DNA of 64,000 nucleotides from Rheinheimera sp. (GCF_030690345.1 NZ_JAUYGV010000007.1:62001-126000), one strand, 5' to 3'. Shown: positions 34,246 to 45,112, numbered from the stretch's first letter. Numbers and translations: made by a program. Notes: generated from the sequence alone by a model not told the origin.

Positions 34246-36048
34246 TTAGTTATGCTGTTTTTGCTGCAACTGCCACATGCGGGCATATTCACCAGCTGAG
34301 GCTAACAGCTCATCATGCGTGCCTTGCTCAGCCAACCGGCCGTGCTTTAATACGATGATATTATCGGCGTCGGTAATAGTCGACAGCCGGTGGGCAATGA
34401 CCACGCTGGTGTGATTACGCGCCACTTCGCGCATCGCCTGCAAAATGGCTTGTTCGGAGGCGGAGTCCAGTGCTGAGGTGGCTTCATCAAACAGCAAAAT
34501 CGGCGACTGTTTTAAAATGGCGCGGGCGATGGCAATACGCTGTTTTTCACCGCCGGAGACTTTTAAGCCACGCTCGCCGACCACAGTGGCATCGCCCTGC
34601 GGCAGGCTGTCGATAAAGCTGCGCAGGTGGGCCAGCTCAATGGCCTGGTCAATCTGCGCCTCGCTGGCATCGGGGCGGCCATAGCGGATATTATCGCGAA
34701 TGCTGTTGTTAAACAGCACCGTATCTTGCGGCACTATAGCAATGGAGCGGCGCAGGCTGTCCAGTGTGACGTTACTGATGTCCTGACCATCAATACAGAT
34801 CTTGCCGTTGCTGACAGCATAAAAGCGGTACAGTAGCCTGGCGATGGTGCTTTTGCCGGCACCGCTGGCGCCGACGATGGCGACCTTGCTGCCGGCCGGT
34901 ACACTAAAGCTGAGCTGTTGCAAAATCGGCCGCTCGCGCTGATAACCAAAGCCGACCTGATGAAAGGTAATATTGCCTTGCGTCAGCAGCAGCGGCTGAG
35001 CAGCCGGACTATCGGTTATTTCCGGCTCTCGCTTTAGCAAACCGAGCATATTTTCCAGATCGGTCAGTGCGCGGCGGATTTCACGGTAGACAAAACCTAA
35101 AAAATTCAGCGGCAAAAACAGCTGGATCATATAGGCATTTACCATCACCAAATCACCCAGGGTCAGCTGTTTGTTGACCACTTCATCGGCGGCCAGCCAC
35201 ATTAGCGCTGTAATAGCCGCGGCAATAATCAGCGCCTGGCCGGAGTTTAGCGCCAGCAGGCTTAAGCGGTTTTTTAACCGTGCTTGCTCCCATTTGGCCA
35301 AAAAGCTGTCATAGGTTTGTGCTTCATACTGCTCGTTATTAAAGTATTTTACTGTTTCGTAGTTCAGCAGGCTGTCGATAGCGCGGCTGTTGGTAGTGTT
35401 ATCAGCCTGGTTGGCTTCGCGGGTGTATTTATTGCGCCACTCGGTAATCACTACGGTAAAAAAGATATAGATGCCAACGGCTAACACGGTCACCAGCGAA
35501 TATAGCGGGGAGAACAGCGTGGCGAAAATCACCGCGACGGCCAGAATTTCAAACAGCGTAGGCGCAATATTAAACATTAAAAAGCGCATTAAGAAACTTA
35601 AGCCGTTAGTACCGCGCTCAATATCGCGGCTGATGCCGCCGGTTTGTCTGTCCAGGTGAAACGCCAGCTCTAAACTGTGCAGGTGCTGAAATACTTTAAG
35701 GCCAAGCTGGCGCATGGCATGCTCGGTGACCCGGCCAAACAGCGCATCGCGCACTTCGCCAAAAAACACCCCGGCGAAGCGCAGGCCGCCATACAGCAAT
35801 AACAACGCCACCGGCAGCAGCAAGACGCTGTGCTGGCCGCTGTCGAGTGCGTCGACAATGTATTTCAACGCCAGCGGCATTAGCAGCACGGCAGCCTTAG
35901 CGGCAATTAAGGCCAGTAGCGCCAGTAATACGCGGTATTTAAACTGCCACAAATACGGCCATAGCATGGCCAGGGTTTGTTTCAGGTTAGTGGCTTGCGG
36001 CCGTTTTACCGGCTCTGGTTGTTTTGCTGCAGAGCGCATACCGCGCAT
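34246..36048 (-). CDS. Atm1-type ABC exporter (fused permease and ATPase)
   Basis: A 600-residue half-transporter. Six N-terminal helices, with FHLDRQTGGISRDIERG and SLLNYETVKYFNNE as Atm1/HMT1 family marks; then the nucleotide-binding domain with Walker A GASGAGKST, Q-loop VPQDTVLF, signature VSGGEKQR, Walker B ILLFDEATSALD and switch His AHRLST. Atm1-like bacterial proteins export glutathione-linked metal or sulfur compounds. Substrate inferred from the family. 21 bases before ppnP end on the same strand. Confidence 0.92.
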   Translation of the reverse strand: MRGMRSAAKQPEPVKRPQATNLKQTLAMLWPYLWQFKYRVLLALLALIAAKAAVLLMPLALKYIVDALDSGQHSVLLLPVALLLLYGGLRFAGVFFGEVRDALFGRVTEHAMRQLGLKVFQHLHSLELAFHLDRQTGGISRDIERGTNGLSFLMRFLMFNIAPTLFEILAVAVIFATLFSPLYSLVTVLAVGIYIFFTVVITEWRNKYTREANQADNTTNSRAIDSLLNYETVKYFNNEQYEAQTYDSFLAKWEQARLKNRLSLLALNSGQALIIAAAITALMWLAADEVVNKQLTLGDLVMVNAYMIQLFLPLNFLGFVYREIRRALTDLENMLGLLKREPEITDSPAAQPLLLTQGNITFHQVGFGYQRERPILQQLSFSVPAGSKVAIVGASGAGKSTIARLLYRFYAVSNGKICIDGQDISNVTLDSLRRSIAIVPQDTVLFNNSIRDNIRYGRPDASEAQIDQAIELAHLRSFIDSLPQGDATVVGERGLKVSGGEKQRIAIARAILKQSPILLFDEATSALDSASEQAILQAMREVARNHTSVVIAHRLSTITDADNIIVLKHGRLAEQGTHDELLASAGEYARMWQLQQKQHN

Positions 36049-36069
36049 GACGGTTTCCTTGTTACCATA

Positions 36070-36351
36070 TCAGGCATAGGTGCAAAGGTACGCGGTATCT
36101 ACTGCTACCTGCAACTGAAACTTGCTATTAGCCGGCACTTCAAACTGCTGGCCGCGGCTATAGGTTTGCCAACCGTTAGCACCCGGCAATAACACAGTTA
36201 AGGCACCGCTGACGACGGTCATCACTTCATGCGCACTGGTGCCGAATTCGTATTCGCCAGGCGCCATAACACCCACTGTTGCCGGTAATTGCTCACCGGC
36301 AAAGGCGATAGACGCCACTTTGCCGTCAAAATACTGGTTTACTTTAAACAT
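36070..36351 (-). CDS. ppnP: Pyrimidine/purine nucleoside phosphorylase PpnP
   Basis: A 93-residue cupin of the DUF1255 (YaiE) family: [29 protein letters not shown] and [14 protein letters not shown]. It phosphorolyses several nucleosides to the base and ribose 1-phosphate. GGAGAATAAG precedes ATG. The 247 bases to the next gene hold its promoter and that of the nuclease. Confidence 0.93.
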   Translation of the reverse strand: MFKVNQYFDGKVASIAFAGEQLPATVGVMAPGEYEFGTSAHEVMTVVSGALTVLLPGANGWQTYSRGQQFEVPANSKFQLQVAVDTAYLCTYA

Positions 36352-36598
36352 CTTATTCTCCGTTAGCTAAGCTCAGCCACAGTAAACCTGATCCCGGCCG
36401 CAGATGGAAGTGGCTGGCTTAAATTTGGATGGCTTTACGTCTATTTATTTAGCACCGCGTGGGTTAGGTATGTGTTGTAAAAACTTTTGACGATTTGATG
36501 TAATAAAATAAGTGGCATAAATTAACCAAAGTTAATGAATGTGCCATAAAAGCGCTTTATATTCGGTTGTCCTTAATAAAACAACCAGGGAGCACAAA

Positions 36599-39178
36599 AT
36601 GAAAATCAGGACATTATCAGCAACTATCGCCATGTTATTGGCACCGGCAGTACATGCCGAACTGTTTATTTCCGAATATGTTGAAGGGTCCGGCAATAAT
36701 AAAGCGCTGGAGTTGTATAACCCAACCAATGATGCCATTGCACTGGATGCCTACAGCGTTCAGGTCTATTTCAATGGCAATACCACAGCAGGTACCACGA
36801 TTAACCTCAGTGGCAGTATTGCTGCAGGGGCGACCTTTGTTATTGCCGATAATGATTCGGCAGCACAGTTACTGGCACTGACGGATCTGCAGGTAACACA
36901 AAGCCTGTGGAACGGCGATGACACCATTACCTTGAGTAAAAATGGTGTGGTGCTGGACTCAATAGGCCAGCTGGGTGTTGACCCGGGCTCTGCCTGGGGC
37001 TCAGGTAGTATTACCACCGCAAACGATACGCTGCGCCGTGCCGCTGTCAGCTATGATGCAAATCCAAATGACAGCTTTGACCCGGCAGACCAGTGGCTGG
37101 GCTTTTCCCAGGACGATTTTAGCGATATAGGCTTATTTAACGGTGAAGGCGGTGGCCCCGGAGATCCGGATCCTGAGCCGGAACCGATATTAGCCTGTGG
37201 CGAGCCGGCTACGCCGGTTTCTGCTATTCAGGGTAGCGGTATGGCAAGCCCGCTGGTGGGTGAAGTGGTGCAGGTTGAAGCCGTGGTAACCCAGCTGCTA
37301 CCGGGCTTGCAAGGTTATAATATTCAAGCCGTTGGCGATGAGCAGGATAATGATCCGGCCAGCTCAGAAGGGCTGTTTGTCTATGTTAATAGCAGCCCTG
37401 CGGTAGAGGTTGGCCAACGTGTGCGCTTACAAGGTACCGTGGGCGAATATTTTGGCCATACTCAATTGGCGGATATCAGAGCCAGTCTCGATTGCGGCAG
37501 CAGCACCTTACCGGCGCCGACACCCTTTGGTTTGCCGGTCAGCAGCCTGGCAGAGCTTGAAGCAGTAGAAGGCATGCTGGTAAGCTTTGCTCAGCAACTA
37601 ACGGTAAACGACACCTCCACCCTCGGCCGCTTTGGCGAGCTGACGCTGGCCAATGGCCGTCGCTATACGCCAACTCAGGTAGTAAACCCGGGGCCGGACG
37701 CTATAGCGCTGGCAGCAGAGCATGCACTGAATAAAATTGTACTGGATGATGCCAGTACTGTGCAGAACCCTGCTGTGGTGCCTTATCCAACCGGTGGCTT
37801 ATCGGCGGCGAATGTGGTGCGCAGTGGTGATACGGTGCTTAACCTTACCGGTACTGTGCATTACGGTTTTAATGAATACCGCATTATGCCGACGCAAAGC
37901 GTTAATTTTATTCACAGCAACCCACGCACTGCAGCGCCGCAGCTGGCGGCTGACGGCAATATCAAAGTAGCCAGCTTTAATGTGCTGAACTACTTTAATG
38001 GCGATGGCCTGGGCGGCGGCTTCCCGACGGCACGTGGTGCAGATAGCGCGCTGGAGTTTGACCGCCAGCGGGCGAAAATTCTGTCGGCAATGCTGGCACT
38101 GGATGCTGCTGTTGTCGGTTTGATGGAAATTGAGAACGACGGCTACAGTGACACTTCTGCCATTGCCGATCTGATCGCTGGCTTGCGCAGCGCATCCGGC
38201 AATGACAGCTGGCAGTATATTAACGCCGGTGGCCCGGTTGGCACGGATGAAATTGCGGTAGGCTTAATTTACCGTGCCGATCTGGTGACACCAGCTGCGC
38301 CGTTGTTGATATTGGATTCCGGCAATTCAGCAGTAGATGAGCAGGGCGTGGCGTTGTTTGATGACAACCGTAACCGGCCGATGCTGGCACAGCGTTTCCG
38401 CTTGCTGGAAAATGACGCCGAATTTGCCGTTATGGTAAACCATTTAAAATCGAAAGGCTCAGGCTGTGGCGCACAAGACGGTGATACCGGCGATGGCCAG
38501 GGCAACTGTAATATCAGCCGCACCCGCGCCGCACAAGCAATAGGCATTTTTGCTGCAGAGCAGTTTGCCGATACCCCGGCCGTGGTAATGGGTGATCTCA
38601 ATGCCTACGCCAAAGAAGACCCTATTGCTGCGCTGGCGCAAGCCGGTTATATCAATGTGTTTGAAGCGCTGGGCAAAGTGCCGGGCCATGGCTATGTGTT
38701 CTCCGGTTTATCCGGCGCGCTGGATCATGCGCTGTTAAATGACATGGCGTTGCAATATCTTCAGGATGCGACCAAGTGGAATATTAATGCCGATGAGCCG
38801 ATAGCGCTGGATTACAATGTTGAGTCGAAGTCGGCGCAACAGCAGTTAGATTATTACGCGGCGGATGCGTACCGCTCATCAGATCATGATCCGGTGGTGG
38901 TGTCGTTCAGTTTGCCGGCTGTTATTCCGCCGCTGGATGTGACGTTAGAACTGTTGCGTACCATACGTTCACGCTCAGGCCAAAGCCTTGTGCAACTGCG
39001 TTGGAGTGGCGATGCAACAGATTTAACGCTGTATCGTGACAATGTAGCAGTACGTGATTTAAACCGCTCCGGCCGGGTAAATGACAGCTTCCGCTCTGAA
39101 GCGACAACGGTAAGCTACAAAATTTGTCAGCAGGCTACTGCAAGCTGCTCGGCTGAGTTAGTGGTGAACTTTAACTAA
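36599..39178 (+). CDS. ExeM/NucH-family extracellular nuclease
   Basis: A 859-residue exported protein (signal 1-20, ends VHA). Domains: lamin-tail-like (LFISEYVEGSGNNKALELYN, about 21-165), a Pro/Asp/Glu linker, an OB-like domain (about 190-440), then an endonuclease/exonuclease/phosphatase domain with ASFNVLNYFNG, GLMEIENDGY, VMVNHLKSKGSGCG, VVMGDLNAYAKEDP and SSDHDPVVVSF, and a short C-terminal Fn3-like domain. Relatives cut extracellular DNA and help biofilm dispersal. There is no C-terminal membrane anchor or sorting tail. Start ATG 36599, with AGGGAG before; the frame is open 60 bases earlier. Confidence 0.93.
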   Translation: MKIRTLSATIAMLLAPAVHAELFISEYVEGSGNNKALELYNPTNDAIALDAYSVQVYFNGNTTAGTTINLSGSIAAGATFVIADNDSAAQLLALTDLQVTQSLWNGDDTITLSKNGVVLDSIGQLGVDPGSAWGSGSITTANDTLRRAAVSYDANPNDSFDPADQWLGFSQDDFSDIGLFNGEGGGPGDPDPEPEPILACGEPATPVSAIQGSGMASPLVGEVVQVEAVVTQLLPGLQGYNIQAVGDEQDNDPASSEGLFVYVNSSPAVEVGQRVRLQGTVGEYFGHTQLADIRASLDCGSSTLPAPTPFGLPVSSLAELEAVEGMLVSFAQQLTVNDTSTLGRFGELTLANGRRYTPTQVVNPGPDAIALAAEHALNKIVLDDASTVQNPAVVPYPTGGLSAANVVRSGDTVLNLTGTVHYGFNEYRIMPTQSVNFIHSNPRTAAPQLAADGNIKVASFNVLNYFNGDGLGGGFPTARGADSALEFDRQRAKILSAMLALDAAVVGLMEIENDGYSDTSAIADLIAGLRSASGNDSWQYINAGGPVGTDEIAVGLIYRADLVTPAAPLLILDSGNSAVDEQGVALFDDNRNRPMLAQRFRLLENDAEFAVMVNHLKSKGSGCGAQDGDTGDGQGNCNISRTRAAQAIGIFAAEQFADTPAVVMGDLNAYAKEDPIAALAQAGYINVFEALGKVPGHGYVFSGLSGALDHALLNDMALQYLQDATKWNINADEPIALDYNVESKSAQQQLDYYAADAYRSSDHDPVVVSFSLPAVIPPLDVTLELLRTIRSRSGQSLVQLRWSGDATDLTLYRDNVAVRDLNRSGRVNDSFRSEATTVSYKICQQATASCSAELVVNFN

Positions 39179-39215
39179 GCTGCAGTGTTATTGTGTAGCA
39201 AACTGTGCAACAAAT

Positions 39216-39245
39216 AAAAACGCCGGCAACTGCCGGCGTTTTTTT
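39216..39245. terminator. Bidirectional terminator between the nuclease gene and fadE
   Basis: AAAAACGCCGGC/GCCGGCGTTTTT with a 4-base loop; T-run follows on plus, and the A-run serves the minus strand. Confidence 0.93.
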
Positions 39246-39261
39246 AGCTAAAGGTAAAGCG

Positions 39262-41739
39262 TTAAGCGGCTTTATCTTTTTTATCTTTGGCCACTGCGCC
39301 CGGGCCCTGTTGGGTCAGAGTTTTGTCGGCAGCCAGATATTCCGGCTCAAAGTCATCAACGTTAATGGCAAATAAGCGGCCTTTCTCTGCGGTGCGCAGT
39401 ATGTTGGCTTCGGCTTCGGTAATGACTTTTAACTCTAAACCCAGATCGGCCACTTCGTTCAGGCGGAAGAACGGCAGACGCTTACCGGCGGCATGGGTTA
39501 CCTTATCAAAGATTGGCTCGGCTGCCAGTACATCCAGTAACGCCTGTTCCATTAAACCTAGTTGGTTTTGCGGCTCGTTGGTCAGGTACATATGATGGCC
39601 CAGACGTGAGCGCGCTTCGCCCGGCGTTTGCATAATGCGGGCAACCTGGTGCTCGATAACATCAGACGCTTTGCGTAAGGTACGGCCCCACGGGAATACC
39701 ACGCGTTTTAATACCACACCCACCACGCGGTTAGGGAAGTTATCAAACAACTCGTTTAACGCCAGCTGTGCTTTGGCCAGGTTGTCTTCACAGGCCCATT
39801 GCACCAGCGGTAAATCGTCAATTTTACGGCCTTCGTCGTTGTAGCGCTTTAATACCGCTGAGGTCAGATACAGCATACTTAAAATATCACCCAGCCGGGC
39901 AGAGATACGTTCGCGGCGTTTTAAATCGCCACCCAGGGTACCCATTGCTACGTCAGACATCAGTGCCATAGCGGCGCTGAAACGGTTCATTTGCTTGTAG
40001 TACTTCGCCGTGGCGTCGCTGTATGGGCTGCTGCTGAAAGCGCCACCGGTTAGCGATAACCAGAAGGTACGGAAGAAGTTGCTGATAGCAAAACCGATAT
40101 GGCCAAACAGCGCTTTATCAAAGGCAGTTACTGCTGCGCCCTGGTCGTCCAACTGCGCAGCCTGTAATTCTGCCAGTACATAAGGATGACAGCGGATAGC
40201 GCCCTGACCATAAATAATCATATTACGGGTAAGAATATTGGCGCCTTCCACCGTAATGGCAACAGGGGCACCCTGGTAACCGCGCGCCAGATAGTTGTTC
40301 GGGCCCATACAAATGCCCTTACCGCCGTGGATATCCATGGCATCGATGATGGCCTGGCGCATCCGCTCGGTCATATGGTATTTGGTAATAGCTGAAATTA
40401 CTGACGGCTTTTCGCCAAGGTCAATCGAACCGACAGACATCGTAGTGGAAGCATCAGCCATATAGGCATAACCACCGATACGGGCCATTGCTTCTTCCAC
40501 GCCTTCCATTTTACCAATCGGTAATCTGAACTGACGACGGATCCGGGCATAGGCGCCGGTAGCCAGGGCTACGGCTTTAATACCACCGGTACTGTTTGAC
40601 GGCAGGGTAATAGCACGGCCTACTGATAAACATTCCACCAGCATACGCCAGCCCTGGCCGGCCATTTTGGCGCCACCGATAATGTAGTCCAGTGGTACAA
40701 AGATGTTTTCGCCCTGGGTAGGACCATTTTGAAACGGCACATTAAGCGGGAAGTGGCGACGGCCAATTTTAACGCCCGGCGTGCTAACCGGAATCAGCGC
40801 ACAGGTAATACCCAGCTCTTCGGTTTCACCAAGCAGTTTTTCCGGGTCGTACAGCTTAAAGGCTAAACCCAGTACGGTAGCAATAGGTGCCAGCGTAATA
40901 TAGCGCTTGTTCCATGTCAGGCGCATACCGACGACTTCTTTACCTTCCCACTGGCCTTTACAAATAATACCGGTATCCGGAATGGCACCGGCGTCCGAGC
41001 CGGCTTCCGGGCTGGTCAGCGCGAAACACGGCACTTCCAGGCCTTTGGCTAAGCGGGGTAAATAATGTTTTTTCTGCTCGTCAGTACCGTAGTGCTGCAG
41101 TAATTCGCCCGGGCCCAGTGAGTTAGGTACACCAACAACACTGGATAACACCATACTTTTACTGGTTAATTTTTGCAGTACGCAAGATTGGGCATAAGCA
41201 GAGAATTCCAGACCACCATATTCTTTCTTGATGATCATGGCAAAAAAGCCTTTGTCTTTCAGGTACTGGTAAACTTCCGGGGTTAAATCAGCACGTTCGT
41301 GCGTGGTATGCCAGTCATCGACCATCGCCAGTAATTCTTCTACCGGGCCATCCAGAAACGCCTGCTCTTCAGCGCTTAAGCGTGGTACCGGGAAGTTGTG
41401 CATCTTGTGCCAGTCCGGGTTGCCGCGGAATAAATCAGCTTCCCACCAGGTAGTACCGGCGTCGATGGCTTCTTTTTCCGTGGTAGACATTTCCGGCATT
41501 ATTTTGCGGTATAGCTTAAGCAGCGGCTTGGTAAGATATTGCTGACGTATCACGGCAATATTTAATGGCAGTGCCACCAACAAAAACACTACCCAAGCTA
41601 CCGTGCCTGCAGCATCAAAGGCGCTACCCACCGCCAGAATTACTGCTATTGCAGCGGTAAACATGGTTAAACTGGCACGGTTATATGCCAGGATACCGAT
41701 TGCGGCGATAAGCACCGCGCAGAGAATTATCACTTCCAT
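39262..41739 (-). CDS. fadE: Acyl-CoA dehydrogenase FadE
   Basis: An 825-residue long-form acyl-CoA dehydrogenase catalysing the first oxidation of beta-oxidation. N-terminal hydrophobic helices ([17 protein letters not shown] and a second one) anchor it to the membrane. [17 protein letters not shown] is the FAD/substrate region, [17 protein letters not shown] the C-terminal catalytic region; the protein ends with a Lys-rich tail. Length matches E. coli FadE (about 814). AGGAG precedes ATG; a FadR-like site lies just upstream. Confidence 0.96.
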   Translation of the reverse strand: MEVIILCAVLIAAIGILAYNRASLTMFTAAIAVILAVGSAFDAAGTVAWVVFLLVALPLNIAVIRQQYLTKPLLKLYRKIMPEMSTTEKEAIDAGTTWWEADLFRGNPDWHKMHNFPVPRLSAEEQAFLDGPVEELLAMVDDWHTTHERADLTPEVYQYLKDKGFFAMIIKKEYGGLEFSAYAQSCVLQKLTSKSMVLSSVVGVPNSLGPGELLQHYGTDEQKKHYLPRLAKGLEVPCFALTSPEAGSDAGAIPDTGIICKGQWEGKEVVGMRLTWNKRYITLAPIATVLGLAFKLYDPEKLLGETEELGITCALIPVSTPGVKIGRRHFPLNVPFQNGPTQGENIFVPLDYIIGGAKMAGQGWRMLVECLSVGRAITLPSNSTGGIKAVALATGAYARIRRQFRLPIGKMEGVEEAMARIGGYAYMADASTTMSVGSIDLGEKPSVISAITKYHMTERMRQAIIDAMDIHGGKGICMGPNNYLARGYQGAPVAITVEGANILTRNMIIYGQGAIRCHPYVLAELQAAQLDDQGAAVTAFDKALFGHIGFAISNFFRTFWLSLTGGAFSSSPYSDATAKYYKQMNRFSAAMALMSDVAMGTLGGDLKRRERISARLGDILSMLYLTSAVLKRYNDEGRKIDDLPLVQWACEDNLAKAQLALNELFDNFPNRVVGVVLKRVVFPWGRTLRKASDVIEHQVARIMQTPGEARSRLGHHMYLTNEPQNQLGLMEQALLDVLAAEPIFDKVTHAAGKRLPFFRLNEVADLGLELKVITEAEANILRTAEKGRLFAINVDDFEPEYLAADKTLTQQGPGAVAKDKKDKAA

Positions 41740-41754
41740 CTTTTGCTCCTGATG

Positions 41755-41769
41755 AGAGGTCTGACCACT
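41755..41769 (-). promoter_or_regulatory. FadR-like operator upstream of fadE
   Basis: On the minus strand AGTGGTCAGACCTCT, with the palindrome GGTCxGACC (41758-41766), fits the FadR consensus (AACTGGTCNGACCTGTT). It lies 16-30 bases before the fadE ATG, in its likely leader, where repressor binding blocks transcription. FadR is known in Vibrio and Enterobacteria; its presence here is inferred. Confidence 0.55.
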
Positions 41770-41933
41770 ATGCGGCTAGAGTAGAACGCTTTGGCTAAAG
41801 TTGCAAGCCCTGAAACCTGCTGATGCACAAAGTGATTGTCAACTTAAGGTGCAACTCGTAGGCTTATACGCTTAAGCATAGCCGTTTGGCTCAGTTTCGC
41901 CTGCTGCAGGCAGGTTTTGTGCTAAGGATCTGT

Positions 41934-42701
41934 ATGTGTGAATTACTCGGCATGTCGGCGAATGTGCCGACAGATATTTGTTTCAGCTTTAAAGGCTTAA
42001 AAGAGCGCGGTGGCCGCACCGGACCGCACAAAGATGGCTGGGGTGTGGCGTTTTATGAAAACAAGGGTGTCTGCACTTTTAAAGATGCGCTGCCCAGTTA
42101 TCAATCTGAAATTGCCAGGTTGGTGTCAGACTATCCGATTAAAAGCTGCGCTGTGATCGCGCATGTGCGCCAGGCGAATCGCGGCAGAGTGGCATTGGAA
42201 AACACCCACCCGTTTAGCCGTGAGCTGTGGGGCCGCTACTGGACTTATGCGCACAATGGCCAGCTGAGCGGCTATCAACAGTTGCCGGTAGCGCGCTTTA
42301 CCCCGGTGGGGACTACCGATAGCGAACGCGCATTTTGCTATCTGTTAAGCGAGCTGGATAAGCGTTATCCGGATAAATCGCCCGGCCGTAAAACGGCATT
42401 TAAGTTTATTCAACGTAAATGCAAAGAGCTGCAAAAATTGGGTGTGTTTAATATGCTGCTGACCGATGGTGAGTACTTGCTGACGTATTGCACCACCAAA
42501 CTACACTGGATAACCCGACGCGCCCCTTTTGGTGTAGCGCGGTTGTCAGATGTGGATGTGGATATTGATTTCAGCCGCGAAACCACACCCAATGATGTGG
42601 TGACGATTATTGCTACTGAGCCACTGACCAATAATGAGCAGTGGCATAAGATGGAAGCGGGGGAGAGTCAGTTGTTCCGCTACGGCGAGCCGTTAGCCTG
42701 A
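41934..42701 (+). CDS. yafJ: Class II glutamine amidotransferase, YafJ-like
   Basis: A 255-residue protein starting at ATG 41934; the frame extends upstream but AAGGATC precedes this ATG, and removing Met exposes C2, the Ntn nucleophile (MCELLGMS). Motifs: GRTGPHKDGWGVAFYE, AHVRQANRG, NTHPFSREL, THAHNGQ-like YAHNGQLSG and TTDSERAFCYLL. It hydrolyses glutamine to ammonia; its acceptor is unknown. Length equals that of E. coli YafJ. The 3' end overlaps the DUF3108 gene by 22 bases, tail to tail. Confidence 0.92.
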   Translation: MCELLGMSANVPTDICFSFKGLKERGGRTGPHKDGWGVAFYENKGVCTFKDALPSYQSEIARLVSDYPIKSCAVIAHVRQANRGRVALENTHPFSRELWGRYWTYAHNGQLSGYQQLPVARFTPVGTTDSERAFCYLLSELDKRYPDKSPGRKTAFKFIQRKCKELQKLGVFNMLLTDGEYLLTYCTTKLHWITRRAPFGVARLSDVDVDIDFSRETTPNDVVTIIATEPLTNNEQWHKMEAGESQLFRYGEPLA

Positions 42702-43435
42702 ACCTGCGGTGTCAGGTCCAGTTTGTGTAGCTGCACATCAAATTGTTCGACGTTGTCTTCACCGCGCCATAAGCGTACCAGCATATAATCCAGCTCAGGG
42801 GCTACCCAGGCATAAATTTGTTTATCGCTGTTTGCTTCAATCCGCGCAATGCGCAGCGTATCGATATTACCATAAGGCAGAGGCAGCTTTTCTTCGGCCA
42901 CCACTTTGTAATGATACATCTTACTGTTGCCGTTACGGTTTAGTACGTTGTAGCTGAATTCTGTTTTGCCGGCTTTAAGATCCAGCACCAATTGCAGCTG
43001 ATAACTGATTTGATCCAGCCAGTCATCCTGCCAATCTACCGCTTTGGCTTTGCGGCTTTTGCCTTCGCTCAGCACTTTGGTGTCAGGGTTAAGGTTCAGC
43101 TCATAATAACGATCGGGGCCGCTGCCGGTGCGGTTAAGTACATAACGCAGTGGCTGGATTTGGCCGTCATTAATAACAAAGTCAGAGGTTTCCTGCCGCT
43201 TGTCGGAAAAGATCATCCAGCTGATATTACTGCTGTAGCCGAGTTGATAGCCTTGTTCAGTTTGTTTTAAATAGCGGTTGGCCTCACCATGCTTTTTGCC
43301 GGCGCGGTAGACAACATAGTCAGCGTTAAAGCTGCTTAACGGTGCGATTTCTGCACTGGTTGCAGTGCTAAAGAGTGTTGCTATTACGATAAAAGGCGCC
43401 CATAGGCGCCGGTTAGTCTTCATCATCATTGGCAT
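42680..43435 (-). CDS. DUF3108-family exported protein
   Basis: A 251-residue protein with signal peptide about 1-28 (ATLFSTATSAE). Beta-rich DUF3108 pattern: FNADYVVYRAGKKHGEANRYL, DDWLDQISYQLQL, and YAWVAPELDYMLVRL near the end. The family has no known activity and usually sits behind purMN in Alteromonadales. The start lies within the end of purN (23-base overlap) among several ATG codons, without a clear ribosome binding site, so translation is probably coupled to purN. Confidence 0.9.
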   Translation of the reverse strand: MPMMMKTNRRLWAPFIVIATLFSTATSAEIAPLSSFNADYVVYRAGKKHGEANRYLKQTEQGYQLGYSSNISWMIFSDKRQETSDFVINDGQIQPLRYVLNRTGSGPDRYYELNLNPDTKVLSEGKSRKAKAVDWQDDWLDQISYQLQLVLDLKAGKTEFSYNVLNRNGNSKMYHYKVVAEEKLPLPYGNIDTLRIARIEANSDKQIYAWVAPELDYMLVRLWRGEDNVEQFDVQLHKLDLTPQVQANGSP

Positions 43436-44060
43436 AACCGTTGGCTGCTAATACATTGCCATCCAACCATGCCTGATCTGCCTGCTGTTGTAAACGGTTT
43501 TGACAAAACCAGCGTACCACTAACGGATAAATGCGGTGTTCCTGTTCGTGTACACGTTCAGCCAGGCTGGTTGCATCATCGTCGTTAAACAGTGGTACTT
43601 TGGCTTGCAAAATCACCGGACCGCCATCGAGTTGCTCGGTAACAAAGTGCACACTGCAACCATGTTCGCTATCACCGGCGTCAATGGCGCGTTGATGGGT
43701 ATCCAGCCCCTGATATTTTGGCAACAGCGAAGGATGCACATTTAATAAGCGGCCGCTAAAGTGTTGTACAAAAGCAGGGCTTAAAATGCGCATAAAACCG
43801 GCCAGCACCACTAAATCCGGCTGGTGCTGATCAATGGCATCCATCAGGGCAATATCGTATTTTTCCCGGCTGGCGTAATTTTTATGGCTCAATACCTGAG
43901 TACTGATCCCCGCCTCATTCGCACGCACCAAGCCATAGGCGTTGGCTTTATTGGCAATGACGGCACTGACTTTGCCCGGGATAAAACCGCTGCTGCAGGC
44001 ATCAATAATGGCCTGCAGGTTAGAACCGCTGCCGGAAATCAGTACTACGATAGATTTCAT
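43413..44060 (-). CDS. purN: Phosphoribosylglycinamide formyltransferase
   Basis: A 215-residue GAR transformylase of purine synthesis using 10-formyl-tetrahydrofolate. LISGSGSNLQAIIDAC binds phosphate, FMRILSPAFVQHF, LNVHPSLLPKYQGLDTH (Asn/His catalytic) and GCSVHFVTEQLDGGPVILQ with Asp are all intact. AAGG precedes the ATG, 8 bases after purM. Confidence 0.97.
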   Translation of the reverse strand: MKSIVVLISGSGSNLQAIIDACSSGFIPGKVSAVIANKANAYGLVRANEAGISTQVLSHKNYASREKYDIALMDAIDQHQPDLVVLAGFMRILSPAFVQHFSGRLLNVHPSLLPKYQGLDTHQRAIDAGDSEHGCSVHFVTEQLDGGPVILQAKVPLFNDDDATSLAERVHEQEHRIYPLVVRWFCQNRLQQQADQAWLDGNVLAANGYANDDED

Positions 44061-44068
44061 CGGTTGCC

Positions 44069-45112
44069 TTATTCGTTAATAATAACCAGCTCATCACCTG
44101 CAGCTGCAGATTGAATTTCACCCAGGTGCCATACGGTTTCGCCGGCATCACGCAGTATGCTGATGGCCTGTTGCAGTTTGTCCTGTGGTACCACTACCAG
44201 CATGCCAACACCACAGTTAAAGGTGCGGTACATTTCGTGGCGGCTGATATTACCCTGCTGTTGCAGCCAGTTGAAAATGGCCGGCCACTGCCAGCTGGTA
44301 CCGTCAATAACCGCTTTGGTATGTTCCGGCAATACGCGTGGGATATTTTCCCAAAAGCCACCACCGGTAATATGACACAGCGCATGCACCGGGGTTTGCT
44401 TAAACAGGTTAAGCAGGTTTTTCACATAAATGCGGGTAGGCTCCAGCAGGTGATCTGCCAGGGGTTTGCCTTCCAGTATAGTATCCGGGCTCTGACCGCT
44501 AACTTCCAATACTTTACGGATTAACGAAAAACCGTTGGAATGCGGGCCGGAAGAGGCCATGGCGATTAACTGATCGCCCGGTTGTACTTTACTGCCGTCG
44601 ATAATATCGGCTTTTTCTACCACACCAACACAGAAACCGGCGATGTCGTAATCCTCGCCGTGATACATGCCCGGCATTTCTGCGGTTTCGCCGCCAACCA
44701 GCGCACAGCCGGATTGATAACAGCCTTCGGCGATACCGTTAACTACCGCTGAGGCAGTGTCAACATCCAGTTTGCCGGTGGCGTAATAGTCGAGGAAGAA
44801 CAGAGGCTCCGCACCTTGTACGACCAGGTCGTTAACACACATGGCCACCAGGTCAATGCCAACGCCGTCATGGCGTTTTAAATCCATCGCCAGGCGTAGC
44901 TTGGTGCCTACACCGTCAGTGCCTGATACCAGTACCGGCTCTTTATAACCAGCCGGAATTTGGCACAGGGCGCCAAAGCCACCTAAACCACCCATAACTT
45001 CAGGGCGACGTGTGCGTTTGACTGCGCCTTTAATCCGTTCAACTAACGCATTACCTGCGTCAATATCAACTCCGGCGTCTTTGTAGCTTAACGATGTTTT
45101 CTGCTCGCTCAC
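44069..45112 (-). CDS. purM: Phosphoribosylformylglycinamidine cyclo-ligase
   Basis: A 347-residue AIR synthetase from GTG 45112 (GAGGA 7 bases upstream); a longer frame to 45160 adds an unlikely N-terminus. [55 protein letters not shown] and [10 protein letters not shown] are family marks. It makes aminoimidazole ribotide from FGAM with ATP. purM-purN operon. Confidence 0.97.
   Translation of the reverse strand: MSEQKTSLSYKDAGVDIDAGNALVERIKGAVKRTRRPEVMGGLGGFGALCQIPAGYKEPVLVSGTDGVGTKLRLAMDLKRHDGVGIDLVAMCVNDLVVQGAEPLFFLDYYATGKLDVDTASAVVNGIAEGCYQSGCALVGGETAEMPGMYHGEDYDIAGFCVGVVEKADIIDGSKVQPGDQLIAMASSGPHSNGFSLIRKVLEVSGQSPDTILEGKPLADHLLEPTRIYVKNLLNLFKQTPVHALCHITGGGFWENIPRVLPEHTKAVIDGTSWQWPAIFNWLQQQGNISRHEMYRTFNCGVGMLVVVPQDKLQQAISILRDAGETVWHLGEIQSAAAGDELVIINE

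Noticed and set aside
41843..41876. Two CTTAAG strings before yafJ as another PmrA-type box
   Set aside because: They are 28 bases apart, not 11, so they do not fit the direct-repeat pattern.
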